A stretch of DNA of 64,000 bases, taken from an uncultured Prevotellaceae bacterium (GTDB lineage Bacteria > Bacteroidota > Bacteroidia > Bacteroidales > UBA3663). Each line of letters begins with the position of its first letter. Positions within the stretch are counted from its first letter, which is position 1. Below, piece by piece: positions 1-9,238 of this stretch. The stretch is taken from positions 150,517 to 214,516 of the forward strand of contig ONNR01000002.1 in assembly GCA_900319235.1 (NCBI GenBank), given 5' to 3'. The notes under the pieces were generated by a model, which saw nothing but the letters and a program-made list of their open reading frames with translations, did not search any database and had not been told where the DNA came from. A program made the translations under genes and the position numbers.

Positions 1-1696
1 ACCACCACTGGCCCTGTGTGAATTTGTCGAAACGGCGCAGGTCGGTGCGACGGCGATTGCCTTCGCCCAGATATTCCTTGCCCCACTCTGAGAGCACCCA
101 GTCGAGATTGAAATCGCTGAAACCGGGACCAGGGATGCTGAGTGCACTGGCGCGATCGCTGCTCTTGAAGTAACGTGCGCGGATGGCATCGATGTAGTTC
201 TTTGCTTCGGCGCTGTTGCCCTTGCGCATCTCGCATTCGGCAACGTTGAGATAAGCCTCGGCCAGACGGAACTGTACATCGTCGATGCTCTTGAAGCCGC
301 CACGGTCGTCGTTGGGGTAGAGGGGATACTTCACGAGGCGAACACCCGAGTTGGTCTCACCCCAGCGAGGGTTCATGACAACGTCAAGGTTGCGGCCCAG
401 GTTGAGGAACGTGCCGAGCTGGTCGACATAGACAAGGTCCTGGCCATCGCGGTCGGCATCAGCCTTCAGCACATCGCCGGTTCCGAAGTTGGCACGAATG
501 GTGCCCTTGAGGAACATGCCGGGACCATGGGTCTTGGTGTTGGCATCATATACGTAGTTCTGCTTGCGGATGTCGCGATTGTCGAAACGCTCGTAGGGAG
601 CACCCAGCTTGTCGCCGTAGGGAGCATCGAGGAAGCAGCGGCCTCCATCGGTGCCACCTGTGGGAAGAACGGTGCCGTAGTTGTCGTACGAAGGAACCAG
701 GCAGACGCAGTTCCAGGCGCCGATGCCGTCATACGACTGTCCGAAGTAGTCGGCATAACCATACCACATGCCCACCATTGTGCGCACATTCGAAATGGCG
801 TTGGCTGCACCCTGGCCATCCTCGGCAGCAAGTGCGAAGATCACCTCAGGGCTCTTCACGTTGTCGATGCTGTAGATGTTGCGGTAGTTTTCGTCGAGGG
901 CGTAGTTGCCGTAGTTGCCTGCAATGATTTCCTTCGAAAGGGCCTCGCACTCATCGAAGTGTGCTTCGCCGATGAAGACCTGTGCATTGAGCAGCAGACG
1001 GGCTTTCAGCAGGCGGTTCATGCCCTGGTTGGCACGGTTCACCATCGAGTGGTTGGCATCGTCCTTGGCCAATGAGCCGACGGTCTCGTCGAGTTCGGTG
1101 GCGATGAAGTCGTAGATCATCTTGCACGAGGTGTTCCAGTCGGGATCGGCAGTGCCGGGCACTTCGCTCGAAGCCGATGTGTTGAGCGGAAGGGCACCAC
1201 CCCAGAGCTCGAAGATGCAATAGTAGTTCCATGCACGGATGGTACGCACCTCGGCTACGTATTGAGCCAGCTTCTTGGGTGTCATGCCCAGGCTGGCTGC
1301 ATCGAGGCCTTCAAGGTCGCTCAGCAGCAGGTTGGCCAGACCGACAGCGGTCCAGGCACCCGACCAGGCGTTGTTGATGATGGTCGATTCGGAAGTCCAG
1401 TTGTGCCACGAAAGCACGGTCTTCATGGCCTCGTCCCATCCCCATTGTCCTCCATTCCATACACGCCAGGTGATCTGGTCGGAAGGATATTCGGAAAGGT
1501 GGAAGAAGTTCTCGCCAGCAAGGGTCGAGGATGTCTGGTTGTAGATGGCAGCTACGGCTCCCTTTACGCTGGCTTCATTCTGATAATACACACTCGCATC
1601 GATACGGTCGTACACCTTTTCATCGAGGTCGGTGCAGGCGGTGAAGACTGCTGTTAGGCAGACAGCCCCGCAAATTGCATATTTAAGAGTATTCAT
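1..1696 (-). CDS. SusD/RagB-family glycan-binding lipoprotein, 3' part outside the window
   Basis: The frame is open from the ATG at 1694-1696 to the left edge, giving about 565 residues without a stop, so the C-terminus is missing. The N-terminus has a signal peptide ending in a lipobox (FTAC, then TDLDEK), typical of SusD proteins placed on the cell surface. The region after the lipobox (YYQNEASVKGAVAAIY) and the TPR-like helical text (AEAYLNVAECEMRKGN) match the family. SusD binds glycans and caps the SusC channel. It lies 24 nt after the susC-like gene and after a GH97 gene, so it is the third gene of that operon. The specific sugar is inferred from the neighbours as an alpha-glucan. Confidence 0.93.
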   Translation of the reverse strand, partial: MNTLKYAICGAVCLTAVFTACTDLDEKVYDRIDASVYYQNEASVKGAVAAIYNQTSSTLAGENFFHLSEYPSDQITWRVWNGGQWGWDEAMKTVLSWHNWTSESTIINNAWSGAWTAVGLANLLLSDLEGLDAASLGMTPKKLAQYVAEVRTIRAWNYYCIFELWGGALPLNTSASSEVPGTADPDWNTSCKMIYDFIATELDETVGSLAKDDANHSMVNRANQGMNRLLKARLLLNAQVFIGEAHFDECEALSKEIIAGNYGNYALDENYRNIYSIDNVKSPEVIFALAAEDGQGAANAISNVRTMVGMWYGYADYFGQSYDGIGAWNCVCLVPSYDNYGTVLPTGGTDGGRCFLDAPYGDKLGAPYERFDNRDIRKQNYVYDANTKTHGPGMFLKGTIRANFGTGDVLKADADRDGQDLVYVDQLGTFLNLGRNLDVVMNPRWGETNSGVRLVKYPLYPNDDRGGFKSIDDVQFRLAEAYLNVAECEMRKGNSAEAKNYIDAIRARYFKSSDRASALSIPGPGFSDFNLDWVLSEWGKEYLGEGNRRRTDLRRFDKFTQGQWW

Positions 1697-1720
1697 GATT
1701 TCAAATGAATTTTAGTTGGT

Positions 1721-4687
1721 TTAATGGAATCGTAGCGTTACACCAAGACTGAGCTGGGTAGCCTGTGGATAGGCACTGTTGGAATCTACACCTGGGGTGA
1801 TACCGGTCGAAGGTACAATCGAAGGATCGTTGCCCTCGTACGAGGTGAGGGTGAACAGGTTCTTGGCAGTCAGATAGACGCGAAGGCTCTCGACGATTTC
1901 GCGCTTCTTTGGAGTATAGTTGTAGCCGATGGTCACGTTGTCGAACTTGAAGTAGTTGCCGTTCTCAAGGAAGTAGCTCGAGATGATGCCGCCGCTTGAG
2001 TGGACATCCTCATACTTGGTATAGGCTGTGCGGAGCACGTTGTCGGTGCCTGCACCCTGCAGACCCATGCCGTACTTGCGCATGTTGAAGATGTCGTAGC
2101 CCAATGTGCTGCGGAACAGCATGCTCAGATCCCAGTTCTTGTACTTGAACGAGTTGCTCCACGAAAGGAAGTGCTTGGGTGCACCATTGCCGATGTGGCG
2201 CTTGTAGCTGGGGTCAGCCTGCGAGGCAGGAACCTTGTTGCCGTCGTTGTCGAAGACAAGGAGAAGGCCGTTCTCGTCGATGCCGGCATGCTCATAGCCA
2301 TAGAACTGGCCGATCTTGCCGCCTTCCTCCACGCGGAAGAAGTATTCGCTCGAACCTGGTCCTGGCTTGCGATAGAGGTCGAGGTAAGCCATCTGATAGA
2401 CGTCGCTCGAAAGCTTGGTGAGCTTCGTTTCGCCCATGCTCCAGTTGATGCCGGTGGTCCACTTCACGGCTGTCTTCGAAAGCACATCGTAGTCAAGTGA
2501 AATCTCGACACCGGTATTCTTGGTCGTGCCCACATTCACAAGGATGTTGCTGTAGATGAATGGAGGCTGGGGAGCTGTATAGCTGTAAAGAAGGTCCTGC
2601 GAACGACGGTCGAACCACTCGACGCTACCACGCAGACGGCTGTGGAGTGCCACGAAGTCGACACCGACGTTGAAGGCGGTCGATTTCTCCCAGGCCAGGT
2701 CGGGGTTGGCATTGAGCGAAGGAGCATAACCGTTGATCCACTCTCCGTCCACAAAGTAGGCACCATAGTTGCTATAGGTGGCAAGCGACTGGTAGGCGCC
2801 GAAGTCCGAACGTCCCGTCACACCGTAGGAGATACGGGGCTTGAGGCTCTGGAAGATGTTGCTCACGCTCTTGGCGAATGGAGTGCGGGTGATTTCCCAG
2901 GCCACCGAAGCCGATGGGAAGTTACCCCACTTGGTGTTGGCACCGAACTTGGTGCTGCCTTCACGACGCATCGAAGCCGAGAGGAAGAGCATGTCGTTGT
3001 AGTTGTAGTTCAGGCGTCCGAAGAAGCCGATCAGGGTCGATTCCGAGGCACCTGCCCAAAGACTTGCCTTGCCGTCCTGCAGTGCGGTACCGTTGCCGAT
3101 GCCGTACCAGCCCATCGAGTCATAGACGAAGTCCTTGTTCTCGTTGCCGCTCTGTTCCCAGTTGCTGCGCTCCCAAGAATAGCCGAGCACGAGCTTGATC
3201 TGGTGCTCATCGAGGTTGAGGGCGTAGTTGGTAAGCCATTCCAGGCGGTTGGTCCACCACTTCTGGTAGTTGACCCTGGCACGTCCGTCATAGCCGTTCC
3301 AGAACGATTCGCTCGAAGTGGAGGGTGTATAGAAGTTGCTCTTCTGGTCGTTGTACTGCAGCGCATAGCTGAGCGAGGTGTTCAGCATGTGACGCTCGGT
3401 CTGAAGGATGTTGAGCTTCACGTCGGTATTGCCCAAAAGGTAAACGCGGTCGCCTTCGTTGATGTTCTCCCTAAGGTCGTTCACCGGGTTGTGGATATCT
3501 GTAGGCGAATTGGGCTGATAGTAGGTTCCGTCGGGGTTCTTGACGGGAATGGTGGGGTTCATCGTAAGGGCGGTGTCAAACAGGCCGTCGTTGCCCCAAT
3601 CCTCGTGTACCCTGCGGCCCGAGAGGGATGCATTGAACTGCAGGCGGTTGTTGAGTACGCGCTGCTCGCCCACGAAACGTGCACCGTATTCCTTGCGTCC
3701 GCTGACGATGTCAAGACCGTTGCCCTGCTTGTAGTTGAGCGAAACGCCGAAGAAGCCGTTTTTGGTCGAACTGTCAACCGAGAGATACTGGTTGAGGTTG
3801 TAGCTTGCTGCACGCGTGATCTCGTCCCACCAGTCGGTGTCGCCACCGTAGTCCTGTCCACGGCGAGAGCGACGGAACTCCTCGGTAGTGAGGATGCCCG
3901 GCTTCGGCTTGGCAATGTTGAGGGCTACATAGCTGTCGTAGGTCACGTTGGTGACGCCTGCTGTGCCCGAACCCTTCTTGGTGGTCACGAGGATGACGCC
4001 GTTGGCACCACGGGTGCCGTAGATGGCTGCCGAACCGGCATCCTTCAGTACGGTGATCGACTCGACGTCCTGGGTGGCGATGTTGCGGAGGTCACCGCCT
4101 GCGATGCCGTCAATTACGATGAGTGGGCCGTTGGAGGCTGTCAGCGAACCTGCACCACGCACCTGTATTTCAGTGGTGGCATTCGGGTTGGCTTCGGCAG
4201 TTGCTGCAACGTTAAGACCTGTCACCTTGCCGGCAATCAGCGCCATCGGGTCGCTGGCTGCACCCTGGTTGAAGTTTTCCTTCGAAATCTGAACCACCGA
4301 GCTCGAGATCTCCTTCTTGGCCATCGAACCGTAGCCCACTACGACTACTTCGTTCAACTGGGCAACGTCTTCGCTTAAAGTAACGGTCATACCGTCCTTG
4401 GCAGGAACTTCCTGCGGGTCGAAACCGATGTAGCTGATCACGAGGGTGCTGCCCTCGTTGCACTTCAACTGGAAGTTACCGTCGAAGTCTGTCACTGTTC
4501 CGTTGGTTGTTCCTTTCACCAGGACACTTGCGCCAATGATGGTCTCGCCTGTGTCGTCAACAACCACGCCATTGATGGTGGTCTGTGCCGAAACATCCAA
4601 GGCAAAAAACACGATCGCCAGCATTAGGACGATTCTGAGGCTTGCGCCCATTCCCAATCGACGGGAATACTCAAATGCTTTTTCCAT
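1721..4687 (-). CDS. SusC-family TonB-dependent outer-membrane transporter (starch-type locus)
   Basis: This 988-residue protein has a signal peptide ending near residue 35 (DVSAQ), a carboxypeptidase-regulatory-like domain (about 36-115), a plug domain (about 125-235, starting after NEVVVVGYG) and a 22-strand-type barrel to a C-terminal aromatic end (LRFH). It imports oligosaccharides across the outer membrane using TonB energy, with SusD as lid. It sits between a GH97 gene and susD on the same strand, with gaps of 40 and 24 nt, so the three are one operon. There is no STN domain, so signalling through an ECF/FecR pair is not expected. Regulation more likely comes from the divergent SusR-like gene. 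Confidence 0.96.
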   Translation of the reverse strand: MEKAFEYSRRLGMGASLRIVLMLAIVFFALDVSAQTTINGVVVDDTGETIIGASVLVKGTTNGTVTDFDGNFQLKCNEGSTLVISYIGFDPQEVPAKDGMTVTLSEDVAQLNEVVVVGYGSMAKKEISSSVVQISKENFNQGAASDPMALIAGKVTGLNVAATAEANPNATTEIQVRGAGSLTASNGPLIVIDGIAGGDLRNIATQDVESITVLKDAGSAAIYGTRGANGVILVTTKKGSGTAGVTNVTYDSYVALNIAKPKPGILTTEEFRRSRRGQDYGGDTDWWDEITRAASYNLNQYLSVDSSTKNGFFGVSLNYKQGNGLDIVSGRKEYGARFVGEQRVLNNRLQFNASLSGRRVHEDWGNDGLFDTALTMNPTIPVKNPDGTYYQPNSPTDIHNPVNDLRENINEGDRVYLLGNTDVKLNILQTERHMLNTSLSYALQYNDQKSNFYTPSTSSESFWNGYDGRARVNYQKWWTNRLEWLTNYALNLDEHQIKLVLGYSWERSNWEQSGNENKDFVYDSMGWYGIGNGTALQDGKASLWAGASESTLIGFFGRLNYNYNDMLFLSASMRREGSTKFGANTKWGNFPSASVAWEITRTPFAKSVSNIFQSLKPRISYGVTGRSDFGAYQSLATYSNYGAYFVDGEWINGYAPSLNANPDLAWEKSTAFNVGVDFVALHSRLRGSVEWFDRRSQDLLYSYTAPQPPFIYSNILVNVGTTKNTGVEISLDYDVLSKTAVKWTTGINWSMGETKLTKLSSDVYQMAYLDLYRKPGPGSSEYFFRVEEGGKIGQFYGYEHAGIDENGLLLVFDNDGNKVPASQADPSYKRHIGNGAPKHFLSWSNSFKYKNWDLSMLFRSTLGYDIFNMRKYGMGLQGAGTDNVLRTAYTKYEDVHSSGGIISSYFLENGNYFKFDNVTIGYNYTPKKREIVESLRVYLTAKNLFTLTSYEGNDPSIVPSTGITPGVDSNSAYPQATQLSLGVTLRFH

Positions 4688-4727
4688 TGTTTTGGGTTTT
4701 AAGTCAATATTAATTGTTGGTTATATG

Positions 4728-6731
4728 TTATTTGATTCTTTCGATTCTGATGCCAGCTCCCCCGCTGCGTGCCAGTCTTAGAGTCAGCGTGGATTGGCAG
4801 GTGACCTCCTGCTGTCGGATGGTCATCTCGTAGGGATTGCGCTCGAAGTCGGCTGTGGGACCATCCTCGTAGATGACGGCGCGGTAGGTGGCACCCTCAT
4901 CCAGGAAGTCGAGTTGTAGGTCCAGGATGCGTGCCTCCTCGTTGGTGATGCTGCCCACCCACCAGTTGTCGCCACCGCGCTCCTTGCGTGCCACGGTCAC
5001 GTACTTGCCGATTTCTCCATGGGGCACAAGGGTCTTGCTCCACGTGGTCGGACAACTCTCGATGAACGTCAGTGCAGGTTGTCCCTCGTAGTTCTCGATG
5101 GCATCGGCTGCCATCTGCAGGGGGCTGTAGATCACTACGAACTCGCCCAGTTGCTTGGCAAGGGTGGAGTGGGGGTGAGTGCCAGGGACGACTTCCGAGA
5201 AGTTGAAGATGGCTGGTGTAAAATCAGTAGGTCCTGCCAGGCAGCGGGTGAAGGGCAAGGTCACGGTATGTGCAGGAGGATTGCCGCCTTTCACGTCCCA
5301 GGCATTGTATTCCTGTCCGCGCACGCCTTCCTGCGTCATCAGGTTGGGCAAGGTGCGTTGCAGGCCTGTCGGCATGGCAGGCTCATGGTTGTCGATCATG
5401 ATGTGATGCTTGGCTGCTGTCTCGATCACCTTGCGGTAGTGGCGGATGCCGTACTGCGACTTGGCGAGTTCCTTGCCGTCGAAGTAGTGGCCCACATATC
5501 CTGTTTTCACCGCGCGGATGCCCAGCCTGCTGAACCATGCAAAGGCTTCGTCCATCTGTTCCTCGAGCAGGCGGGTGTTGCCCCAGGTCTCGGTGTGGCC
5601 GATGAAGCGCACGCCCTTCGTAAGGGCATAGCTGCAGACCTCCTCGATGTCGAAGTCGGGATACGACTTCAGGTAACTGATCTGTTCGCCTTCGCCCCAT
5701 CCGGGGTTCCATCCTTCGGCCAGCACGCCGCTGAATCCGTGTCGTGCAGCGAAGTCGATGTAGCGCTTCACGTTCTCGGTGGTGGCTCCGTGCGTCGGTC
5801 CCATTTCCCAGGTGTTCTGCTTCTTGTGGATGCTCCACCAGATGCCGAGGTAACGGCCGGGCTCTATCCACGAGGTGTCTTCCCACAGGCAGGGTTCGTT
5901 GAGGTTGAGCATCAGGCGCGAAGTCATCAGGTCGCCCGGCGTTTTGCCGATGATGATGGTGCGCCACGGGGTGCGTGTCTCGTCCTGGCAATACACCTTC
6001 ACGCCGTTCTGCCAAGGGGTCAGGGCTGTGAGCAGGCGTACGCTGCCATCATTCCCCGTTCGTGGTGTCAGGTTGATGCTTGCATAATCGACGAGGGCAG
6101 CCTCGTGGAGGGCCAGCACCAGCGAATCCTCATATTCGATGGTCAGGGGAGTGCACACCGTGTCCTTGCGGCTCAGCAGGTCGGCCTCGTAGATGCCCTC
6201 GAAGTATTCCGTGCGGTTGCTGGGTATCGACCATGCCTTGGCATCGTGAGCCAGGGTGATCTCGGTCAGTTCGTCCATGATCTGGTATTGTTCTCCCGGC
6301 TTTGTTCCAGGCAGGATGTAGCGGAAGCCCACTCCGTCGTCAAACACGCGGAACACTACCGTCATCATCCTTTTCTGTCCCGTGCGCTCCTTGAAGTTCA
6401 CGGTCAGTTCGTTGTAGCGGTTCACCACGGTCTTGTCCTCGCCCCAAAGCTGCGTCCACGTCTCGTCGGTCGAGGCAGTCCTGCTGCCCTTCATCTCGAC
6501 GCGTTCGCCCAACTGTCCGTCGTTGAGCACGAAGCCAAGGTGCGAAGGAAGCACGAGATCCTTCGAACCATAGGTCACCTGGTAGTAGGGTTTCTCGGAG
6601 GCCACCCCGACGGAGACCTTGATTGCTCCGTCGGGTGAGGTCACCGATACACACTTTGCATTTACACCTGCAAAGTGACTACATACACACATTATTAAAC
6701 AAAAACCAAAAAAAGAAAAATGATTGCGCAT
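4728..6731 (-). CDS. Glycoside hydrolase family 97, probable inverting alpha-glucosidase (SusB-like)
   Basis: This 667-residue secreted protein has an N-terminal signal peptide followed by the GH97 beta-sandwich start (SPDGAIKVSVGV), a TIM barrel and a C-terminal sandwich. In the barrel the text VKTGYVG (about residue 410), DNHEP (about 445) and QEGVRGQEY (about 468) follows the SusB pattern: glycine where retaining GH97 alpha-galactosidases carry the nucleophile aspartate, and glutamates in the inverting-base positions. That points to a calcium-dependent inverting alpha-glucosidase acting on imported malto-oligosaccharides in the periplasm. It is the first gene of an operon with susC and susD, and a clear promoter lies upstream at 6801-6832. 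The substrate is inferred; the family call is firm. Confidence 0.9.
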   Translation of the reverse strand: MRNHFSFFGFCLIMCVCSHFAGVNAKCVSVTSPDGAIKVSVGVASEKPYYQVTYGSKDLVLPSHLGFVLNDGQLGERVEMKGSRTASTDETWTQLWGEDKTVVNRYNELTVNFKERTGQKRMMTVVFRVFDDGVGFRYILPGTKPGEQYQIMDELTEITLAHDAKAWSIPSNRTEYFEGIYEADLLSRKDTVCTPLTIEYEDSLVLALHEAALVDYASINLTPRTGNDGSVRLLTALTPWQNGVKVYCQDETRTPWRTIIIGKTPGDLMTSRLMLNLNEPCLWEDTSWIEPGRYLGIWWSIHKKQNTWEMGPTHGATTENVKRYIDFAARHGFSGVLAEGWNPGWGEGEQISYLKSYPDFDIEEVCSYALTKGVRFIGHTETWGNTRLLEEQMDEAFAWFSRLGIRAVKTGYVGHYFDGKELAKSQYGIRHYRKVIETAAKHHIMIDNHEPAMPTGLQRTLPNLMTQEGVRGQEYNAWDVKGGNPPAHTVTLPFTRCLAGPTDFTPAIFNFSEVVPGTHPHSTLAKQLGEFVVIYSPLQMAADAIENYEGQPALTFIESCPTTWSKTLVPHGEIGKYVTVARKERGGDNWWVGSITNEEARILDLQLDFLDEGATYRAVIYEDGPTADFERNPYEMTIRQQEVTCQSTLTLRLARSGGAGIRIERIK

Positions 6732-6800
6732 ATAGTTTTAGTAATACATGTTCGTTCAAAAAATAGTGTTTTCACAAGCCGTTGGTTGTGCTTTCCGGTG

Positions 6801-6832
6801 CAAAGATATGGGCTTTTCGAATAACCTCCAAA
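6801..6832 (-). promoter_or_regulatory. Promoter of the GH97-SusC-SusD operon
   Basis: Read on the minus strand, a TTTG -33 element (6829-6832) is followed by 20 nt and TATCTTTG (6801-6808), the Bacteroidetes primary-sigma consensus. The -33 element is extended to TTTGGAGG. The start codon lies about 70 nt downstream. Confidence 0.85.
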
Positions 6833-6959
6833 CGCATCAAATGAAAATCAAAGTCATCCAAACACATAATCTATTGATTGTCAGCCTTGACAATTCTCCC
6901 AAACAAGATGAAAATCTAAAGTCTTTCAACCCGTATTTCCCCTCTTTTTCGCCCCAAAA

Positions 6960-6991
6960 TTTGGAGGATAATAATTAATTCCTTATCTTTG
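6960..6991 (+). promoter_or_regulatory. Promoter of the SusR-like regulator
   Basis: TTTG (6960-6963), 20 nt, then TATCTTTG (6984-6991). It also starts TTTGGAGG, like the divergent GH97 promoter 130 bp away. Transcription should start near 6998, leaving a leader of about 300 nt before the ATG at 7297. The inverted repeat 7003-7241 fills most of that leader. Confidence 0.85.
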
Positions 6992-7002
6992 CGGTGACCA
7001 AG

Positions 7003-7241
7003 TTTGAGAAAATGACAGACAACCTCGGCCCAATGGCCTGGTTGTTTCTGCCGGAAAAAGAGCAGGTCCAATACCTGCAGAAAATTGCACTTCGTGCAGA
7101 AAATAGGTGGGTCCAATGCTTGGTCACTTCATCGACCCTCATTATTTTCTGCATAGCAATTTTCTGCTGCCATTGAGGCAGCACATTTTCCGGCAGCAGA
7201 GACAGGGCATTGAGCCCGCAGTCTCCTGCCATTTTCTCAAG
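7003..7241. repeat. Long imperfect inverted repeat with coding-like arms
   Basis: Arm 1 (7003-7088) and the reverse complement of arm 2 (7156-7241) align over 86 nt without a gap, with 59 matches by my count. Similarity continues inward to about 7115 and 7129 after one 3-nt indel. In phase, the arms encode related peptides: FEKM...LPE...QKIA on the plus strand and LEKM...LPE...QKIA on the minus strand. The element lies inside the predicted leader of the SusR-like gene and could fold into one large hairpin. Confidence 0.85.
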
Positions 7242-7296
7242 AATATCAATGATAACATCGCCGTTGTATAGAAGCAAAACCAATCCATCAATCCCC

Positions 7297-8946
7297 ATGA
7301 AACCAATCTCCCTGATCACCCTCCTCCTCCTTCCCCTTGCCTGCGCCTACGCCGCCACCCCCACCAACCAGCAGCTCTACCAGACCCTCGACAGTCTGAT
7401 AGAGCATCAGCAGGACATCATCGCGCAGAAGGAGGCGCACATCAGCCACATCCACGAAGGCATCCACGGCCTTGCGCTCACCCCCGAACAGGAGTACACC
7501 TATAATATGCGCCTGTACGACGAGTACCTGGCCTTCAATTTCGACTCTGCCTATTACTACATCGACCGCAATCTCCACCTCCCTCGTCATCCCGGCGACT
7601 ATCAGCATTTCGCCCTCAGTGCCATCCGCATGGCACACATTCTCGCCGTCAGCGGACTCTTCGACCACGCCTATTCCCAGCTCTCGAAGGTTTGCGCCGA
7701 CAGTCTGACCGATCCCTTGCGTGTCGAATATTACAATCAGTGGAGCGAGATCTTCCTCTATCGTTCCGAGATGGAGCAGTTCACGCCCTTCTCTGGCCAG
7801 GACACCGACAGTGCCCAGTACTATCGCCAGCTGGTTATGCAGATAGCTCCCAAGGAATCGTTCGACTACGTCTCCTGCCTCGCCAACTACACCTGTGAGA
7901 AGGGCGATGTCGAACTGGCCATTGAGATGTACGAACGCTACCTCCCTTCGCTCCAGCAGGGCACACGCAACTACAGCATCGTGGCAAGCACACTTGCCTA
8001 TTTCTATTCGCGCACGCGACAGCAAGAACAGCAGGAGCACTATCTGCTGCTCAGCGCCATCAGCGACCTGCGTGGAGCCATCCTCGAGAACAACTCCTTC
8101 CGCGAACTCTCGTCCATCCTGCTCGAACGCAACGATGCCCGTCGTGCCTACGCCTACCTCGTCCACGCCAGTAGCGATGCCCGTCGTTATGGCAGTCGCC
8201 TCCGTAGCATGCAGGCAGCCCAGTTGTCACCGCTCATTCTCAAGACCTACGACCTGGAACGCACGCAGTCGCAGCGTCGCATCTCCATCCTGCTCATCAT
8301 CGTCTCCATCATCGCTCTTCTGCTCGTCGCCACCATCGCCTTCATCCTGGTGCTCCTGCGCAAGCGCCACCTTTATACCCAGGCTGTACGAAACGCCTCC
8401 GCGCAGATTCGTGTCATGAACAAGGAACTGGCCCAGCGAAACGCCGAGGTCGAGCGCATCAACCAGGAGATGAAGGAGAGCATCCGCATCAAGGACGAAT
8501 ACATCGGCCGATTCCTCGAACTATGCAGCACCCTCATCCGTCGTGGCGAGGACCGTGCCCGTCAGCTCTATCGCCTCTCGCGCGAAAGGAACGTCACCGA
8601 ACTATATGCACAATTAAAGAGCCAGACGCTCATCAACGATGGCTATCGGCTCTTTCACCAGAATTTCGATACGGCATTTCTCAACATCTTCCCCAACTTC
8701 ATCAGCGAAGTCAATCGCCTGATGATTCCCGGCAACGAGTTCGAAGTGGGTGACGATGGCGCACGCCTCACCACCGAGCTTCGCGTCCTTGCCCTCCTGC
8801 GCCTCGGCATCACCGACAACCAGAAGATTGCCGACATCCTCCGCTCCAGCATCACCACCATCTACACCTATCGTTCCAAAATCAAGTCCCGCGCCATCGA
8901 CAAGGATTCCTTCGAGGACCGGATTCGCTCCATCTCAACCTACTGA
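7297..8946 (+). CDS. SusR-like membrane-spanning transcriptional regulator (DUF6377 type)
   Basis: The ATG at 7297 is chosen because a signal peptide (MKPISLITLLLLPLACAYA) begins there; the frame is open further upstream but without such a start. The 549-residue protein has a TPR-like helical periplasmic region (about 20-325), one membrane helix (about 326-350, ISILLIIVSIIALLLV), a coiled-coil stretch and a C-terminal LuxR-like helix-turn-helix (about 496-530, ITDNQKIADILRSSITTIYTYRSKIK). This layout is that of SusR, which senses maltose-type sugars and activates sus genes. Its divergent position next to GH97-SusC-SusD supports the role. A hairpin at 8948-8988 follows the stop codon. Confidence 0.88.
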   Translation: MKPISLITLLLLPLACAYAATPTNQQLYQTLDSLIEHQQDIIAQKEAHISHIHEGIHGLALTPEQEYTYNMRLYDEYLAFNFDSAYYYIDRNLHLPRHPGDYQHFALSAIRMAHILAVSGLFDHAYSQLSKVCADSLTDPLRVEYYNQWSEIFLYRSEMEQFTPFSGQDTDSAQYYRQLVMQIAPKESFDYVSCLANYTCEKGDVELAIEMYERYLPSLQQGTRNYSIVASTLAYFYSRTRQQEQQEHYLLLSAISDLRGAILENNSFRELSSILLERNDARRAYAYLVHASSDARRYGSRLRSMQAAQLSPLILKTYDLERTQSQRRISILLIIVSIIALLLVATIAFILVLLRKRHLYTQAVRNASAQIRVMNKELAQRNAEVERINQEMKESIRIKDEYIGRFLELCSTLIRRGEDRARQLYRLSRERNVTELYAQLKSQTLINDGYRLFHQNFDTAFLNIFPNFISEVNRLMIPGNEFEVGDDGARLTTELRVLALLRLGITDNQKIADILRSSITTIYTYRSKIKSRAIDKDSFEDRIRSISTY

Positions 8947-8947
8947 A

Positions 8948-8988
8948 GAGGGTGTGTCAAAAGTCGGGGATTGACTTGGCACACCCTC
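8948..8988 (+). terminator. Hairpin after the SusR-like gene
   Basis: GAGGGTGTG (8948-8956) pairs exactly with CACACCCTC (8980-8988), and an inner AAGTC/GACTT pair extends the stem. It starts 2 nt after the TGA codon. There is no strong T run, so termination is inferred from position. Confidence 0.55.
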
Positions 8989-9032
8989 ATGGGTTGTATA
9001 CCTTATATTATTATATAGGGGATGAGTGCCGC

Positions 9033-9164
9033 TTAGAGCCTGGTCGTATATCGATGCCGGGTTGGCTTGACGTCGTCTTCGCTGAGCTTCTCGACGAGGT
9101 GGGTGCCGATGAAGAGGGCGGCGGAGAAGAGGACCTCGATGATGATGAATATTGTGATTACCAT
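9033..9164 (-). CDS. Small single-pass membrane protein, function unknown
   Basis: The frame starting at the ATG 9162-9164 encodes 43 residues: a hydrophobic helix (VITIFIIIEVLFSAALFIG, about residues 2-20) and a short charged, histidine/arginine-containing tail (KLSEDDVKPTRHRYTTRL). The same frame is open further upstream, but this start lies about 68 nt downstream of the probable transcription start of a near-perfect promoter at 9239-9270. An AT-rich tract of thymines (adenines on the coding strand) just precedes the ATG, as is usual in this phylum. I do not recognise a family. The dedicated promoter is the main reason to believe in it. Confidence 0.55.
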   Translation of the reverse strand: MVITIFIIIEVLFSAALFIGTHLVEKLSEDDVKPTRHRYTTRL

Positions 9165-9238
9165 TGCAGTTGTTTTTTTAGTTGTTAATACTTGGAGCAT
9201 CCGCTTTTGAACGGATGGCTTGTTGGGTTTTTGTACTG

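Noticed and set aside
2642-4378. 578-codon plus-strand frame opposite susC
   Set aside because: It is a shadow of the well-supported SusC frame and has no family features.
5019-6638. 539-codon plus-strand frame opposite GH97
   Set aside because: It is antisense to a clear GH97 enzyme, and its composition is typical of a reverse-frame artefact.
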